NCBI GenBank assembly: GCA_022432975.1 | Contig: CM039510.1 | Coordinates: 36,009,288-36,073,287, forward strand | Direction: 5' to 3' | Length of the DNA stretch: 64,000 nt | Source: Begonia masoniana | Lineage: Eukaryota > Streptophyta > Magnoliopsida > Cucurbitales > Begoniaceae | In this document: piece by piece, positions 47,134 through 57,776 of the stretch | How positions within the stretch are numbered: the first letter of the stretch is position 1 | Layout of the letters: each line of letters opens with the position of its first letter | Notes under the pieces: model-generated | Database searches by the model: none | What the model was told of the DNA's origin: nothing | What the model saw: only the letters and a program-made list of their open reading frames with translations | Program-made: the position numbers and the translations under genes

Positions 47134-49265
47134 TGTAACACCCGGCATTTTTGCCTATGTAATTATTCCCCGAATATGTAAGCAGAATTTCTCCGATATG
47201 AATGCAATGATTGTTTTTAATAAAATTGTCGATGTGTTTAATCGAGCGAGGGTGATTCGTGAGACCGTATCGATTAAACTAAATAATGTTTTAGTTAAAA
47301 ACCAATGAAAGGGCAAATTAGGAAGAAATTAAGGTTGGTGGGAGAAAACAAATAGATGATTGACATGTGGCAGCTTGTTGAAGAAGTTAAGTTCTTTCTC
47401 CTACGTGAATGTTCATTCACTTCTCTGTTTCCCCTCATCTCTCTCGGCTTTCTCTCTTCCAAGCGACTGAAACAAAACTTCCACACTTTGTTTCTCCAGC
47501 GTTTCTCCGTTTTCTTCAGCAAAGGTGAGCGTCTTTTAATGCTAATAAATTTGGACAAGTTTAAGGTGAGTTTTTATCGAAGTTTAGGGTTTCGGTTTTC
47601 GGTGAAAACTCACTGTTTCTGGATGAAAACACGTTGGTGTGTTTTCTAAAGAGTTGAAATGTGTTTGCTGCATTTCCTACGAGATATTAGTTAGCATTTG
47701 TAGCGTGTTTAAACTCTGAACATTCATGCTACAGGTCCGAGCTTTCCAGAGACGTTCGAGCATACTACTTGGCTGCACACAGGTAAGTTCATGCATCTAC
47801 GTTGGCCCTTAAGGCCCTACAACTCGGAGGTACTAGGTCTGGTTCGGGTAGATAGGTTTTAGGTTATGTTTTAAGTTAAACGTGTTTCCGTTATATTCTG
47901 TTTCCTGTTGTATTTATTCTGTCATCTGTGAATGTTAAGTTTAAGCATTTCACTTATTCATGCATACACGTTTCCTGTAAAATCATGCAAATGTTTTCAG
48001 CACCGGTTTTGAAGTAAGTAAGATAAAATCCTGTAAAGAAAATGTATGGTTAAGTGTGGACGAGGACTGGCATCCTGTCAAGTACTCCTGTTATGTCCTG
48101 AAAGTGGCATGTACATCCTGTTGCGCCAGCTCCTTCTCCCACTTATACCTCTCCTGTCCAGTGAAACGCAATGTTAAGTAATGTAATGTTCACGTATTTT
48201 AAAAAGTCCATGCATCACTGCATTTCATTTCATGTTCTTATTGAGCTCTAGGCTCATAGTTGAACTCCTGTTGTAGGTATGGATTTTCCAGATGAGGAGC
48301 TTGAGCCTCAAACCGACGAGTTGATGTAGTTGGAGGGAGGAGCTCACGGGATGGTTGCTGCAGCCAGACAAATCCTGTCCCGAGGTTTAAGTATTTAAAG
48401 TAAAGTCTATGTCTGTAAACCCTACTGGAATTCTGTGTTTGGTTTTTAAACTATGTTAGGATTCTGTATTTTTGGTTGTTGAAAACTCTGTAGGAAATTC
48501 TGTTGGATATAGATAATGTAAGGTATTCTGTTGGTTAAGCTTTCTCTTGTTAAAACCTCTGTATTCGACAGTTGAACTATGTTTTGAAGTATTCTGGAAT
48601 TCGTTTGGAATATTTTCTGTTAGTCTGTGCATGGACAGCTTCTGGTTTTAGAGCTATCCATGTAGTGTGATTTTTCTTAAGTTTCTGTCATGTTAGAGCC
48701 ATCCATGTAATTTGTTTTTCCTTAAAATTCCGTCGTGTTTTTCCCGATATGTTCAAAAATCATGTTCTGAATCGTTTTCTGAAGTTTGAAGTTTTCATAC
48801 ATTCTGTTTCCACGACTTTTGTTTTTATGTAATCATGTTAAAAGTTGCCAGTTTTGTCTTTTACAAATTTCATCTTCCGGTCACTGTTCACAAATTTCAT
48901 CTTCCGGTCACTGTTCACAAATTTCATCTTCCGGTCACTGTTCACAAATTTCATCTTCCGGTCACTGTTCACAAATTTCATCTTCCGGTCACTGTTCACA
49001 AATTTCATCTTCCGGTCACTGTTCACAAATTTCATCTTCCGGTTACTGTTCACACTTTGCATCTTCCGGTCACTGTTCACGTTTTTATTCATTTCCAGTT
49101 TATGTTTATTTATTTTACTTTGATTTTATTTTATGTTATCCATTTTAAATGTCCATGAGTTTTAAAAAGTCGAAAAAAAAATAGTTGTCCCCGTTTTCTG
49201 CAAATGTCCCGGAGTGACGGCTCGGTTCTTGGATCCCGATCGGGTCCGGTTTTCAGGTCGCCACA
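47134..49265 (+). mobile_element. Solo LTR, 2.1 kb, inside H's left LTR
   Basis: Begins TGTAACACCCGGCA and ends CAGGTCGCCACA, flanked by AAATA (47129-47133 and 49266-49270). H's right LTR has the uninterrupted site at about 51450-51470 (AATAGACAAAATAAGTAAAA), which proves the insertion limits. There are no coding domains. It shares end motifs and general layout with 35791-38506. Confidence 0.9.
48863..49078. repeat. 27-bp minisatellite, 8 units
   Basis: Eight 27-bp units of ACAAATTTCATCTTCCGGTC + ACTGTTC. The first six are identical, the seventh has one substitution, the eighth a few. As 27 is divisible by three, several strands and frames stay open; these frames are not genes. Confidence 0.95.
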
Positions 49266-49639
49266 AAATAAGTAAAATATGACAATAAAATAAAATAAAA
49301 TAACCCTAAAAACTAAAGGTTAGGTTGGCAATCAGGTGCGAGGCTGGACTGTACGATGGGCTAGCGCACAGGTAGATGGATGCGGGTCAAGCACTAGGCG
49401 CGCAGGCTTGGTCGCGTGCGAGTGGGGCACGCAAGCTGCTGTGTCTGGGCACGCTGTTGGATCTGGGCGTGTGCAGCTGGGTCTAGATATGCGCGCTGCA
49501 TGCCCTCTTGCAGCCTTTTGATGTTTTTTTGGGTCTAATGTGCATTTCCTTTCTTCTTTGGTTTGTCATTGGACCTCCTATGTTTTGTAATGAGTTAAGG
49601 TCTTTGGTCTTAAACTTGTTGGCCCCTTGGATTACATCA

Positions 49640-51099
49640 TTCCCTCTCACTTCAAGAAGTTTCGTTCCCAAATCTTTGTCCTTGAAGATTGAGCCCGTGA
49701 TTTTATTGTTTATCAAACAACCCTTACAGAATGCACCTTTAAATTCCTTAAAATTGAAAACAACACTTGGGCGAGAAAGAGTTAAATTGTTAGATAAATA
49801 ATCTTTCTTGCACCAAGGTACAAGTGTAGATTGTTTTGCTAACATCATACTTTTTTCCACTGTTTCAACTTTCTCTTGTTGAACTTCAATAAAACTTCAA
49901 TCTTTTGGAAGAAAAATAACCTCCTCTTTTAAGTGTTCCTTGGTTAGTTGTTCTTCTTCGTAAAGTCAGTTGCATTCTTGAAATTTTTTTTTTCCTCCAA
50001 ACCTTTAATTTTTAGAGGAACAACAATCTCATCTTCTTTGTGCTTTTTGACGGCCAATTCGGTCTTTTTCTTCTAGTTGTAAATATAACTATCGATCATA
50101 AAATCCAACTTTTTGTTCCATTCCAAATAAAATTTGGATGCACTTTGATATTGGGATGGAGGAAACACCTTTTTTATATCGCTTAGGTTTTCATTCCTTT
50201 TGCGTGTCATTGTATCCTTTTCTCTTTTGTAATTTCCATACTTAAATCCAACATCCTCATAATCATGGTTCATGTGCTTTGCTTCTTCGCCTGTGACTAT
50301 TGGAAGGGGATTCCATCCGATCCAATCTGATGCTTAGGATCTTAGCTTGATCTTGCACGCTCATGAACAATTTTAGATCTACTTTGTCTTGTTCTCCACT
50401 CATGGTTTTCATCCAACAATAAGAAACTATAAGTTAGAGTTAGATTAATAAAAGATAATTGTGATAAAGCAAAATAATGTATGGACTTTCCTCTCACTCA
50501 CGTGTTTCCATTTAATGGATGTTACTCTACTCATGTTGCGCTAAAAAAAATAAATTTTTTTTTTTTTTTGCAAATAATTTCACCCTCTTGCCTTTTACCT
50601 CTCAATATTCCCTTATAACTCTTTATGTAAGAACTTGATCAATGATAAATATTCAACAAGGGAAAACTATCAAGATCAAGTCTTTAAGCTAAAAATCCAA
50701 AACTTCAAGAGTAATAAAAATCAAGCAATAGGGAAGAACAAACTATTCGAATAGGAATTGAGCAATAATTTGAATATTCGAATAACAAATATCTACGAAA
50801 TCCTAGGATAAGATTTTTGAAATTTAAAACAAGGTTTTTGAATTTCTAGTATTTTCTTAGATTCAAACAAAATTTTCGAATTTCAATATAAGATTTTCTG
50901 AAATTCAAACAAAGTTTCTTTGAATTTCAAGATAAGATTTTTTGTAATTCAAACAAAGTTTTTAGAATTTCAAGATAAGATTTTTTTTTTTTAATTGAAG
51001 AATTTCGAACTATGAAAATCTACGAAGTAGAAAAAAAAATTGACAGAGAGTAGTAAAGATAGCACCTTGAATCGTAGGAACCTTTGCTCTGATACCAAA
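49640..51099 (-). pseudogene. H interior: truncated gag
   Basis: From about 50404 the minus strand reads M-S-G-E-Q-D-K-V-D-L-K-L-F, then a basic R-R-R-S-K-A-H-E-P and stop. At 50073-50273 Y-L-E-W-N-K-K-L-D recalls the gypsy gag W-x-x-K-V-E segment. At 49640-49860 K-E-F-K-G-A-F resembles the segment before a gypsy polymerase. Polymerase, protease and integrase are missing. The region 50580-51050 is A/T-rich with repeated AATTTCAAGATAAGATTTTT-like sequence. Confidence 0.6.
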
Positions 51100-51826
51100 T
51101 GATGCTAACCTCGGATCGAAAGAACTCAAGACCCGAAATCTACATGGAATAATTCACATAAACGCCTTGGATTCAAGAAAAACAGGGAACTTGACTCCGA
51201 TCGAACATATGGAACCGAAGTTATCAAATAACAGAATTTGACTCAAACCAAACCTGTTGGTTGAACCGAAACTATCAAATAAGAGGAGATTGACCCGAAT
51301 CAAACTTATTAGTTGAACCAAAGTTATCAAGTTTGATCTTTCAAGTCAATACTTGAAGAAGATCGTGTTTTTCGTAAAGAACTAAAGAGAAGACTCTCTC
51401 AACAAGTAAAAAGCTAATTTTCATTGATAATCAAACTCATATATTTAAATAGACAAAATAAGTAAAATACGACAATAAAATAAAATAACCCTAAAAACTA
51501 AAGGTTAGGCTAGCGGTCAGGCGCACGAGGTTAGGCTACGCGATGAGTTGGCGTACAAGTAGACGGATGCAGGCCAGGCACTAAGCGCGTGGGCTTGGGC
51601 ACGTGCGGGAAGAGCACGGAAGCTACTGTGTCTGGGCACACTGTTGGATCTGAGCGCGTGCAGCTGGGTCTAGGCTTGCGGATTGCATGCTCTCATGCAG
51701 CCTTTTAATGTTTTTTTGACCCTAATGTGTCTTTCCTTGCTTCTTTGACTTGTCATTGGACCTCTTATGTTTTATAATGGATTAATGTCCTTGGATTTAA
51801 CCTTGTTGGCACCTTGGATCACATCA
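51100..51826 (-). repeat. H right LTR (5')
   Basis: 727 bp, homologous to 46749-47133 plus 49266-49639 with many substitutions, so H is fairly old. Its GC-rich middle produces chance open frames. Confidence 0.88.
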
Positions 51827-52871
51827 TGTAGATTGCATAAAACTTTTGCCTCTTTGTGCTTTGCATAGTCTCATCTTCTCATTCCAATAGATGACTATAT
51901 TTGAACGTCTAATTGTTCACGAGAAATGCACGTAGTATGTTTAATATTGTAATTTTGTGATAACGTATAGAATTTTGTAATATTCAACCAAAATAATACT
52001 AAAATAACGAAAGATCTCGAGTTTCAAACTTGAAATTTGAATCCAACGTAATTACGAAACTCAACAGAAAACTAACAAAAACATAGCTTGTTTACCCTTA
52101 AAGAACCTTCACAAAATTTGTAAATCGAGTTTTACAAATACGAATCTAACGTCTTAAATTCTTCGTTCCTTCATCATCTCTCTCTACCTCTCTCCTTCAG
52201 ATGAAAGGAGGGGGTACTTCCCCTTCCTGATAAATGAAAATAAAAATTTTATTATTTTCTATAATATATAAAATATAACATAAAATAAAATACTTAAATC
52301 TTTATTTGTCAAAAATTTAAACGTTATCAATCTCTCTAAAAACATATTGGAGGAAAAATTCTAATTTACCCAATACTTTCAAACTTTCACCATGTAGTAA
52401 CTTCCAAAATCTATTGGTTTGACCAAAAATCACATGTGTTCCAACGTTAACAGGTACAAAAATTTCTAGTCGACTCGAACAAGTTGACCTTGTATAAACG
52501 AAAATTTACTCAAAAATTTTGTTAATATAAAATTTTGTGGGTTTAACCTTCTTTCCCACTTAAGAAATTTCATTCTCAAAATTCAATACAACCATAATGG
52601 AACAAACATAAAAATAGAGGTACTTCTAATCAGCTCTTACATGAGCTCCCAAGTAGGTCTCCCAGTAGGAAAACATCTTTCTATATGAGAATATTAGTTC
52701 AAAAAACTAACATGAGATGGGTCCAACATGTACTTTCTTAACATGGATATATAGAAAACATACTTAAGTTTGGGTGGAAAATTGAATATGTACGCCATGT
52801 TACTTGTTTTGTAAAACTAATACTATGCAAATACATGTGTCGCAATCAATTAATATATGTAAATATAATAT
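51827..52871. other. Non-coding, AT-rich
   Basis: No gene or element recognised. AATAT at 52867-52871 is one copy of the Cassandra target duplication. Confidence 0.5.
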
Positions 52872-52962
52872 TGTAACGACCCTTTTCCCAGCAAGATATT
52901 GTCCGCTCTGGGGATTGAGGGATTGGGCCATAGCCCAATATCCTCCCCTCACGGCTTTGTTT

Positions 52963-53050
52963 GGCGAGAACTTCCCAGAAGGTCACCCAACCTGGAATTG
53001 CTCTCGCCGAAGCACTTTTAACTTCGGAGTTCTTATGGGATTCGTTGCCA
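52963..53050 (-). other. 5S rRNA-like block, left LTR
   Basis: The minus strand contains CCCATAAGAACTCCGAAGTT, then AAAAGTGCTTCGGCGAGAGC and GGTTGGGTGACCTTCTGGGA, corresponding to the 5S gene with its internal Pol III promoter. Confidence 0.87.
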
Positions 53051-53408
53051 ATTGTGCTCCAAAACGCGTCTTGCTATTTGGGAGGGTCTCTTTACATATA
53101 TTTCATTTCCACATACTTTCCCAAGCGATGTGGGATTGTGACGACCCCCTTTTTACGACCTGTCACCTTCCAGTTCGCCCGCGCGGACATACTGCCATCC
53201 GGGTTCTGGTTCGTGCAGCCTCGTACCCATACGTGTATATTCAGGTCATCACAATCACCCCCCCCCTCGGGGGCCCAACGTCCTCGTTGGCCACATTTCT
53301 GGTTGGGTACAGGCTCTGATACCATTTGTAACGACCCTTTTCCCAGCAAAATATTGTCCGCTCTGGGGATTGGGCCGTAGCCCAATATCTTCCCCTCACG
53401 GCTTTGTT

Positions 53409-53496
53409 TGGCGAGAACTTCCCAGAAGGTCACCCTACCTGGAATTGCTCTCGCCGAAGCACTTTTAACTTCGGAGTTCTTATGGGATCCGTTGCC
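53409..53496 (-). other. 5S rRNA-like block, right LTR
   Basis: Same block as the left LTR, slightly closer to 5S at the GGATCC start and with GGTAGGGTGACC instead of GGTTGGGTGACC. Confidence 0.87.
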
Positions 53497-53849
53497 AATT
53501 GTGCTCCAAAACGCGTCTTGCTATCTTGGAAGGGTCTCTTTACATATGTTACATTTCCACATACTTCTCCAAGCGATGTGGGATTGTGACGACCCCCTTT
53601 TTACGACCTGTCACCTTCCGGTTCGCCCGCGCGGACATATCGCCATCCGGGTTCAGGTTCGTGCAGCCATCGTACCCATACGTGTATATTCGAGTCATCA
53701 CAATATCGATCCCACGAAGACGAATTTATCGATTTTGTAAGATGAGTTAATTAGAAATTAACACAATAAAACGAAGCCAGAGAAACAAAAAATCAAATGA
53801 TAGAAGAATGGCTTTGAGTTGATTTCTCTTTCAAGTAAATTTTTAATAT

Positions 53850-54090
53850 TGTTAAGAATCGAACAATAATAATTGAAAAAAAAACACGAAAACATAGAGA
53901 CACCAAGATTTATGTGAAAAACTCTAGACAGTAAAAAACAATGGGTAGAGAAGAAATTCACTATATGAAATCAAGGTACAATTGATTTTTGTGACTCAAG
54001 CATCAATATATAGAGAAAACATAAAACATAATATTGATATACGAGCCCGACTTGTATCAACTAGAATTCAGGTCACATCGAACTCTAACA
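53850..54090 (-). repeat. B 3' LTR
   Basis: TGTTAAGAATCG to CTCTAACA. It shares blocks with the A-family LTR (GACTCAAGCATCAATATATA) but is a distinct subfamily. Confidence 0.82.
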
Positions 54091-54728
54091 ATCTTCACAT
54101 TCCATATGAGAGATCCAACGTAAGGTATTCAGCCCAACCCAAAACGAATCCAGAACACTGAACTCTAACAATCTCCATATTCAAAGAAATTCTGATGCAA
54201 GGAAACGAATCTGCAAGACTCTATTAAAAATAACTTCCTCTTCCACAAAGGCCCTTACTAAGCCATCTCAGCAACTGATTGTTAGGATTAGACGCCCTAA
54301 TCCACCTGTAACGAACGATCAGAAAATACAGAAAAAGAAAAACGAGAAAATAATGGACACCGAATTTTAAGTGGAAACCCTAGAAAGGGAAAAAATCACG
54401 GGCAGAGGAGAGAATCACTAATATCAAATTCGGTACAATGAGTTTTGCGACTCAAGCATCAATATATAGAGAAAACATAAAACCCTAATATTGATATACT
54501 GGCCCGACCCGGCCCACTAGAATTCGGGTAACACCAAATTCTAACAAACTCCACCTTGACACGAATTCCACATGAGAGATCCAACGGGCTACTCAGCCCA
54601 ACCCAAAGCGAATCCAGAACACTGAGCTCTGGCAATCTCCACCTTCAACGAAATTTCGGTGTCAGGAAATAAATCTGTAAAACTCCATTAAAAAGCTTCT
54701 CTACCACAAAGGCCCCAGATGGGCTAAC

Positions 54729-55529
54729 TCAGCATCCGATACCATTCAAGTTTAAGCCCCGCTTAAACTTGAGAGACTTACCTGAGAAGAAATCGCATCT
54801 CCTCCTCCATTGTATCATTGAACTATCAGGGTTGTCGCAACGAACTGCCTCTGAACATGTTGAAGACTTCACACAGGAATCGTTACCCTCGAACACATTC
54901 AATGCATAACCCACAATTTCATCATATCTTCCCAAAGTTTTAACCTTCCACATGGTTCTGCCTTTGACGATACCATTCTGACGTGAAACTGAACCTGATG
55001 ACTGAACATCTATAATAGGCTGACTCACCGGCTCTGATGTTCCCTCAGATCCTAACCTGAACTTCACCCGAGAACCTGACTTCTTCCGAGTCTTCTCAAC
55101 CTTTCTCCTAGAAGGTGAATTCATAAATTTTAGAGCCTTATTACCCACCACATTGATTGTGGAATCCGCGATCCTTGTGTGCATCACATATAATGAGGAG
55201 CATTTTTCTCCTCTCGCCACGATCAATGAACCTCTAGTAAGCTTTCATTTTACATCACGAAAGGTGTTGACAAACCCTTCGTCGTCGAGCTTGCCAGTCG
55301 AGACCAAATTTTTGCAGATGTCGGGGATGTGCTTCACACCTCTCAAAACCAAGGTGTTGCCGATGTTGGTCTCCAAACACACATCTCCCATACCAATGGC
55401 TTTTGCAACTCCACAATTTCCCATCCTCACACTTCCAAAGTCACCCGAAATATAGGATGTAAAGAAATCTCTCCACGAAGTGGCATGTATTGAAGCGCCA
55501 CTATCGATCACCCACTCGTATCTTGGCAA
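54729..55529 (-). pseudogene. A4 protease and chimeric tail
   Basis: Protease W-V-I-D-S-G-A-S-I-H-A-T at about 55505, ending V-S-T-G-K-L-D-D-E-G. After a stop near 55240 the frame 54729-55226 carries the tail: basic R-R-K-V-E-K-T-R-K-K-S, then T-M-W-K-V-K-T-L-G-R-Y-D, then the closing S-L-K-F-K-R-G-L-N-L. The end resembles the last residues of copia polyproteins (K-F-K-x-C-L-x-L), so two internal deletions have joined protease, linker and terminus. Confidence 0.8.
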
Positions 55530-56391
55530 TCAGAATTTACAACATCCTCGTTGTACACACTAAAGGACTCCTCGGTGGCTGTGTCTGCCTTCTCGTCTAT
55601 GTCACTCTCTTCGAACATCTTTTCCTTTCCTTTGACATTTAGATTCTCCCGAAGAAACTTGTGACAAAATCTCTTTATGTGTCCTTTCTTTCCACAATAA
55701 TAACACTCAAAGTTGGCATGCTTTCCAAACTTCCTCTGACTTCGATTTCTATTGCCCGAACTTTTGCTTTGACTCCTGCCCCTATTTTCAACATTTAGAG
55801 CTGAATCATTTGATGTTTTACCAGAATCAATCTTACAACCTCCTCGGCAAGAATACGATCCCTCACATCGGTGAATACCAGTTTAGCACTTCCAACTGAG
55901 TTACTAACTGCTGCTCTCATAGGCTCCCAACTATTTGGTAGAGACGCCAACAAAATTATGGCACGAATCTCATCTTCAAAATCAATATCCACATATAGCA
56001 ATTGATTCACAATAGTATTCAACTCATTTAGATGCGCTGCGACAGAAGTATCATCAATCATCTTCAGATTAAAAAGCTTCTTCATAATAAATACTTTATT
56101 ATTTGCAAACGGTTTCTCGTACATATCAGACAGAACCTTCATCAGACTCGCGGTGGTTTTCTCATTCACCACGTTGTGAGAAACACTTTTAGTCAGCGTC
56201 AATCTGACGACTCCCAAAACTTTTCTGTCAAGATGATTCCATTCAACGTCTTCCATCTTTTCTGGTTTTGTGCTTAATGGAAGTTGAAGATCTTTCCCGT
56301 ACAAGTAATCCTCGATTTGCATTTTCCAGAATGCAAAATCTGTTCTATTGAATTTTTCAATAATGTATCCTGTGCTATCCTTACCTGCCAT
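55530..56391 (-). pseudogene. A4 gag
   Basis: 198 open codons from the ATG at 56391 (D-F-A-F-W-K-M-Q-I-E-D-Y-L-Y-G, K-K-L-F-N-L-K-M, L-P-N-S-W-E-P-M). A frameshift near 55840 (R-L-I-L-V-K-H instead of K-I-D-S-G) precedes the knuckle, which is intact in the next frame near 55690 (C-Y-Y-C-G-K-K-G-H). Confidence 0.82.
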
Positions 56392-57505
56392 TGTTATAAA
56401 AAAACAATGCCCAAAAACTGATATTTCCTAATCAATTATTCAACCCCAATAATCAATCTCCACAATATCAATAAATCTGCCAAATAAATTATTCGAGCCC
56501 GAAAATATCTGAATGAATAACCTTGCCCAAATATTTTCCCAAAAACTGCTCCCCTTTTAAAATCAGAATAAATCCTGCAGAATATTCTGAACCAATAAAA
56601 CTCGCCCAACAAAACGATAATTTCTCGATTAATTATTCAACCCAATAATCAATTTAAGTCCGCCGAAATATTTTCCCGAAAATATCTTAGTACCAATAAC
56701 CAATTCTCCCAAATAATTTCCAAATATCAAAATTTACCACAATATTCTGGAGCACAAATTTGCTCCACACACCAGAACAAAATTCAATGCTTGAATTTGT
56801 TCACTGTTCTGACGTCGGAGAACCTGAGATCGAAGCTTGCAACAGACCGGCGTTCTTCTCCCTGGATAGTCGCTCGATCGCTGACTGAGATCGGCGACGG
56901 ACACTTCTTCCTGGCGGTCTCGGGTAGAACAGAACAGAGGCTTCTCTGTTCATGCGGGTTGATTTCTGTGGGCGGTCGTGGGTGGCAGCAGGCGGCGGGC
57001 GGCGTCGGTGGTCGGCGTTGTCTAAGCGACGGAGGAACGGTGAGCGACAGAGGAGAATGATTCTCCCTCGAACGGCGACGGACTCTGTTGCTAGTCGGCA
57101 CGACTTGTTCTGAATGGCGGCGGCCTCCTCGGCGACTCTCCTCGGCGACGGTCTGCAGCTTCTCTGTTCTCGCGCCGGTCGGCGGCGAGCTCAGGCTTCT
57201 CCTCTCTCCCTCTATTCTTCACGGCTTCGCGGTGAGCAGAAGGTGAACCACTCTCTGTTCTTCGCAGAACAGAACAGAACCCAAAAGAAAAGCAAACTTT
57301 TCCCCTTTTTTGTTTTTTTATTTCCTCTCAATTTCCACCTTTCTACCGTGGAAATCAAAAAAGAACAAATCTTTTCTATTTTCTTTTTCCAAACAAAATT
57401 TCAAACTTTCACTGAAATTACAAACGCCTCAAATCGATCGATATCCTTCGAAGAATCAAACCCTGATTTTCGAAAACCGCTTCAACCTGAAGCTCTGATA
57501 TCAGT
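56392..57505 (-). other. A4 leader
   Basis: 1.1 kb, AT-rich next to gag and GC-rich at 56810-57270, with T/C-rich runs after. It is comparable to the A2 leader, and open frames here are not genes. Confidence 0.75.
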
Positions 57506-57776
57506 TGTTAGGATTAGACGCCATAATCTACTTGTAACGAACGATCAAGAAAATCGAAAAAGAAAAATGACAAAATAATGGACATCGAATTTTACGTGGA
57601 AACCCTAGAAAGGGAAAAAACCACGGGCAGAGGAGAGAATCACAAATATCAAATTCGGTACAATGAGTTTTGCGATTCAAACATCAATATGTAGAGAAAA
57701 CATAAAACCCTAATATTGATATACGGGCCCGACCCGGCCCACTAGAATTCGGGTCACACCAAATTCTAACACTGAT

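Larger units (their letters stand above)
46749..51826 (-). mobile_element. H: short LTR retrotransposon with truncated gag
   Basis: The left LTR is 46749-49639 including an inserted solo LTR. The interior is 49640-51099 and the right LTR 51100-51826 (727 bp, beginning TGATGCTAACCTCGG and ending CATCA). The minus strand at 51086-51098 reads TGGTATCAGAGCA, a Met-tRNA primer site. GTGAGAGGGAA next to the left LTR is the polypurine tract. The 1.46-kb interior has no polymerase. The flanks do not show a clean target duplication (TACAG versus TGTAG). Confidence 0.82.
52872..53702 (-). mobile_element. Complete Cassandra-type TRIM
   Basis: 831 bp. LTRs 52872-53253 (382 bp) and 53327-53702 (376 bp), internal 73 bp, target duplication AATAT on both sides (52867-52871, 53703-53707). 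Minus orientation: the minus strand reads TGGTATCAGAGCC at 53312-53324 (primer site), and a G-run (minus strand of CCCCCCCCCTCGGGGG) next to the 3' LTR is the polypurine tract. Both LTRs carry 5S rRNA-like sequence, the defining feature of Cassandra. It encodes nothing and depends on enzymes from other elements. Confidence 0.93.
54280..57771 (-). mobile_element. A4: complete A-family gag-pro copia
   Basis: 3.49 kb with LTRs 54280-54546 (267 bp) and 57506-57771 (266 bp) and a perfect CTGAT duplication (54275-54279, 57772-57776). Primer site (minus TGATATCAGAGC) lies left of 57506, and the polypurine tract AAGGTGGAGTT adjoins 54547. This is the only unrearranged copy of family A in the window and defines its structure: gag, knuckle, protease, chimeric tail, no polymerase. 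Confidence 0.93.

Noticed and set aside
48863..49078. CRISPR-like array
   Set aside because: The units are contiguous with no variable spacers and the DNA is plant nuclear.
48786..49158. Several overlapping open frames with repeated peptides on both strands
   Set aside because: They result from the 27-bp minisatellite, whose unit length is a multiple of three, within a non-coding solo LTR.
49336..49521. GC-rich open frame in H
   Set aside because: It lies in the LTR of H; the matching stretch of the right LTR has a different frame.
46744..51831. TACAG/TGTAG as a target duplication for H
   Set aside because: Only three of five bases agree, so it was not counted as evidence.
56784..57578. 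Open frames on both strands, some alanine- or arginine-rich
   Set aside because: A4 leader sequence with no conserved product.
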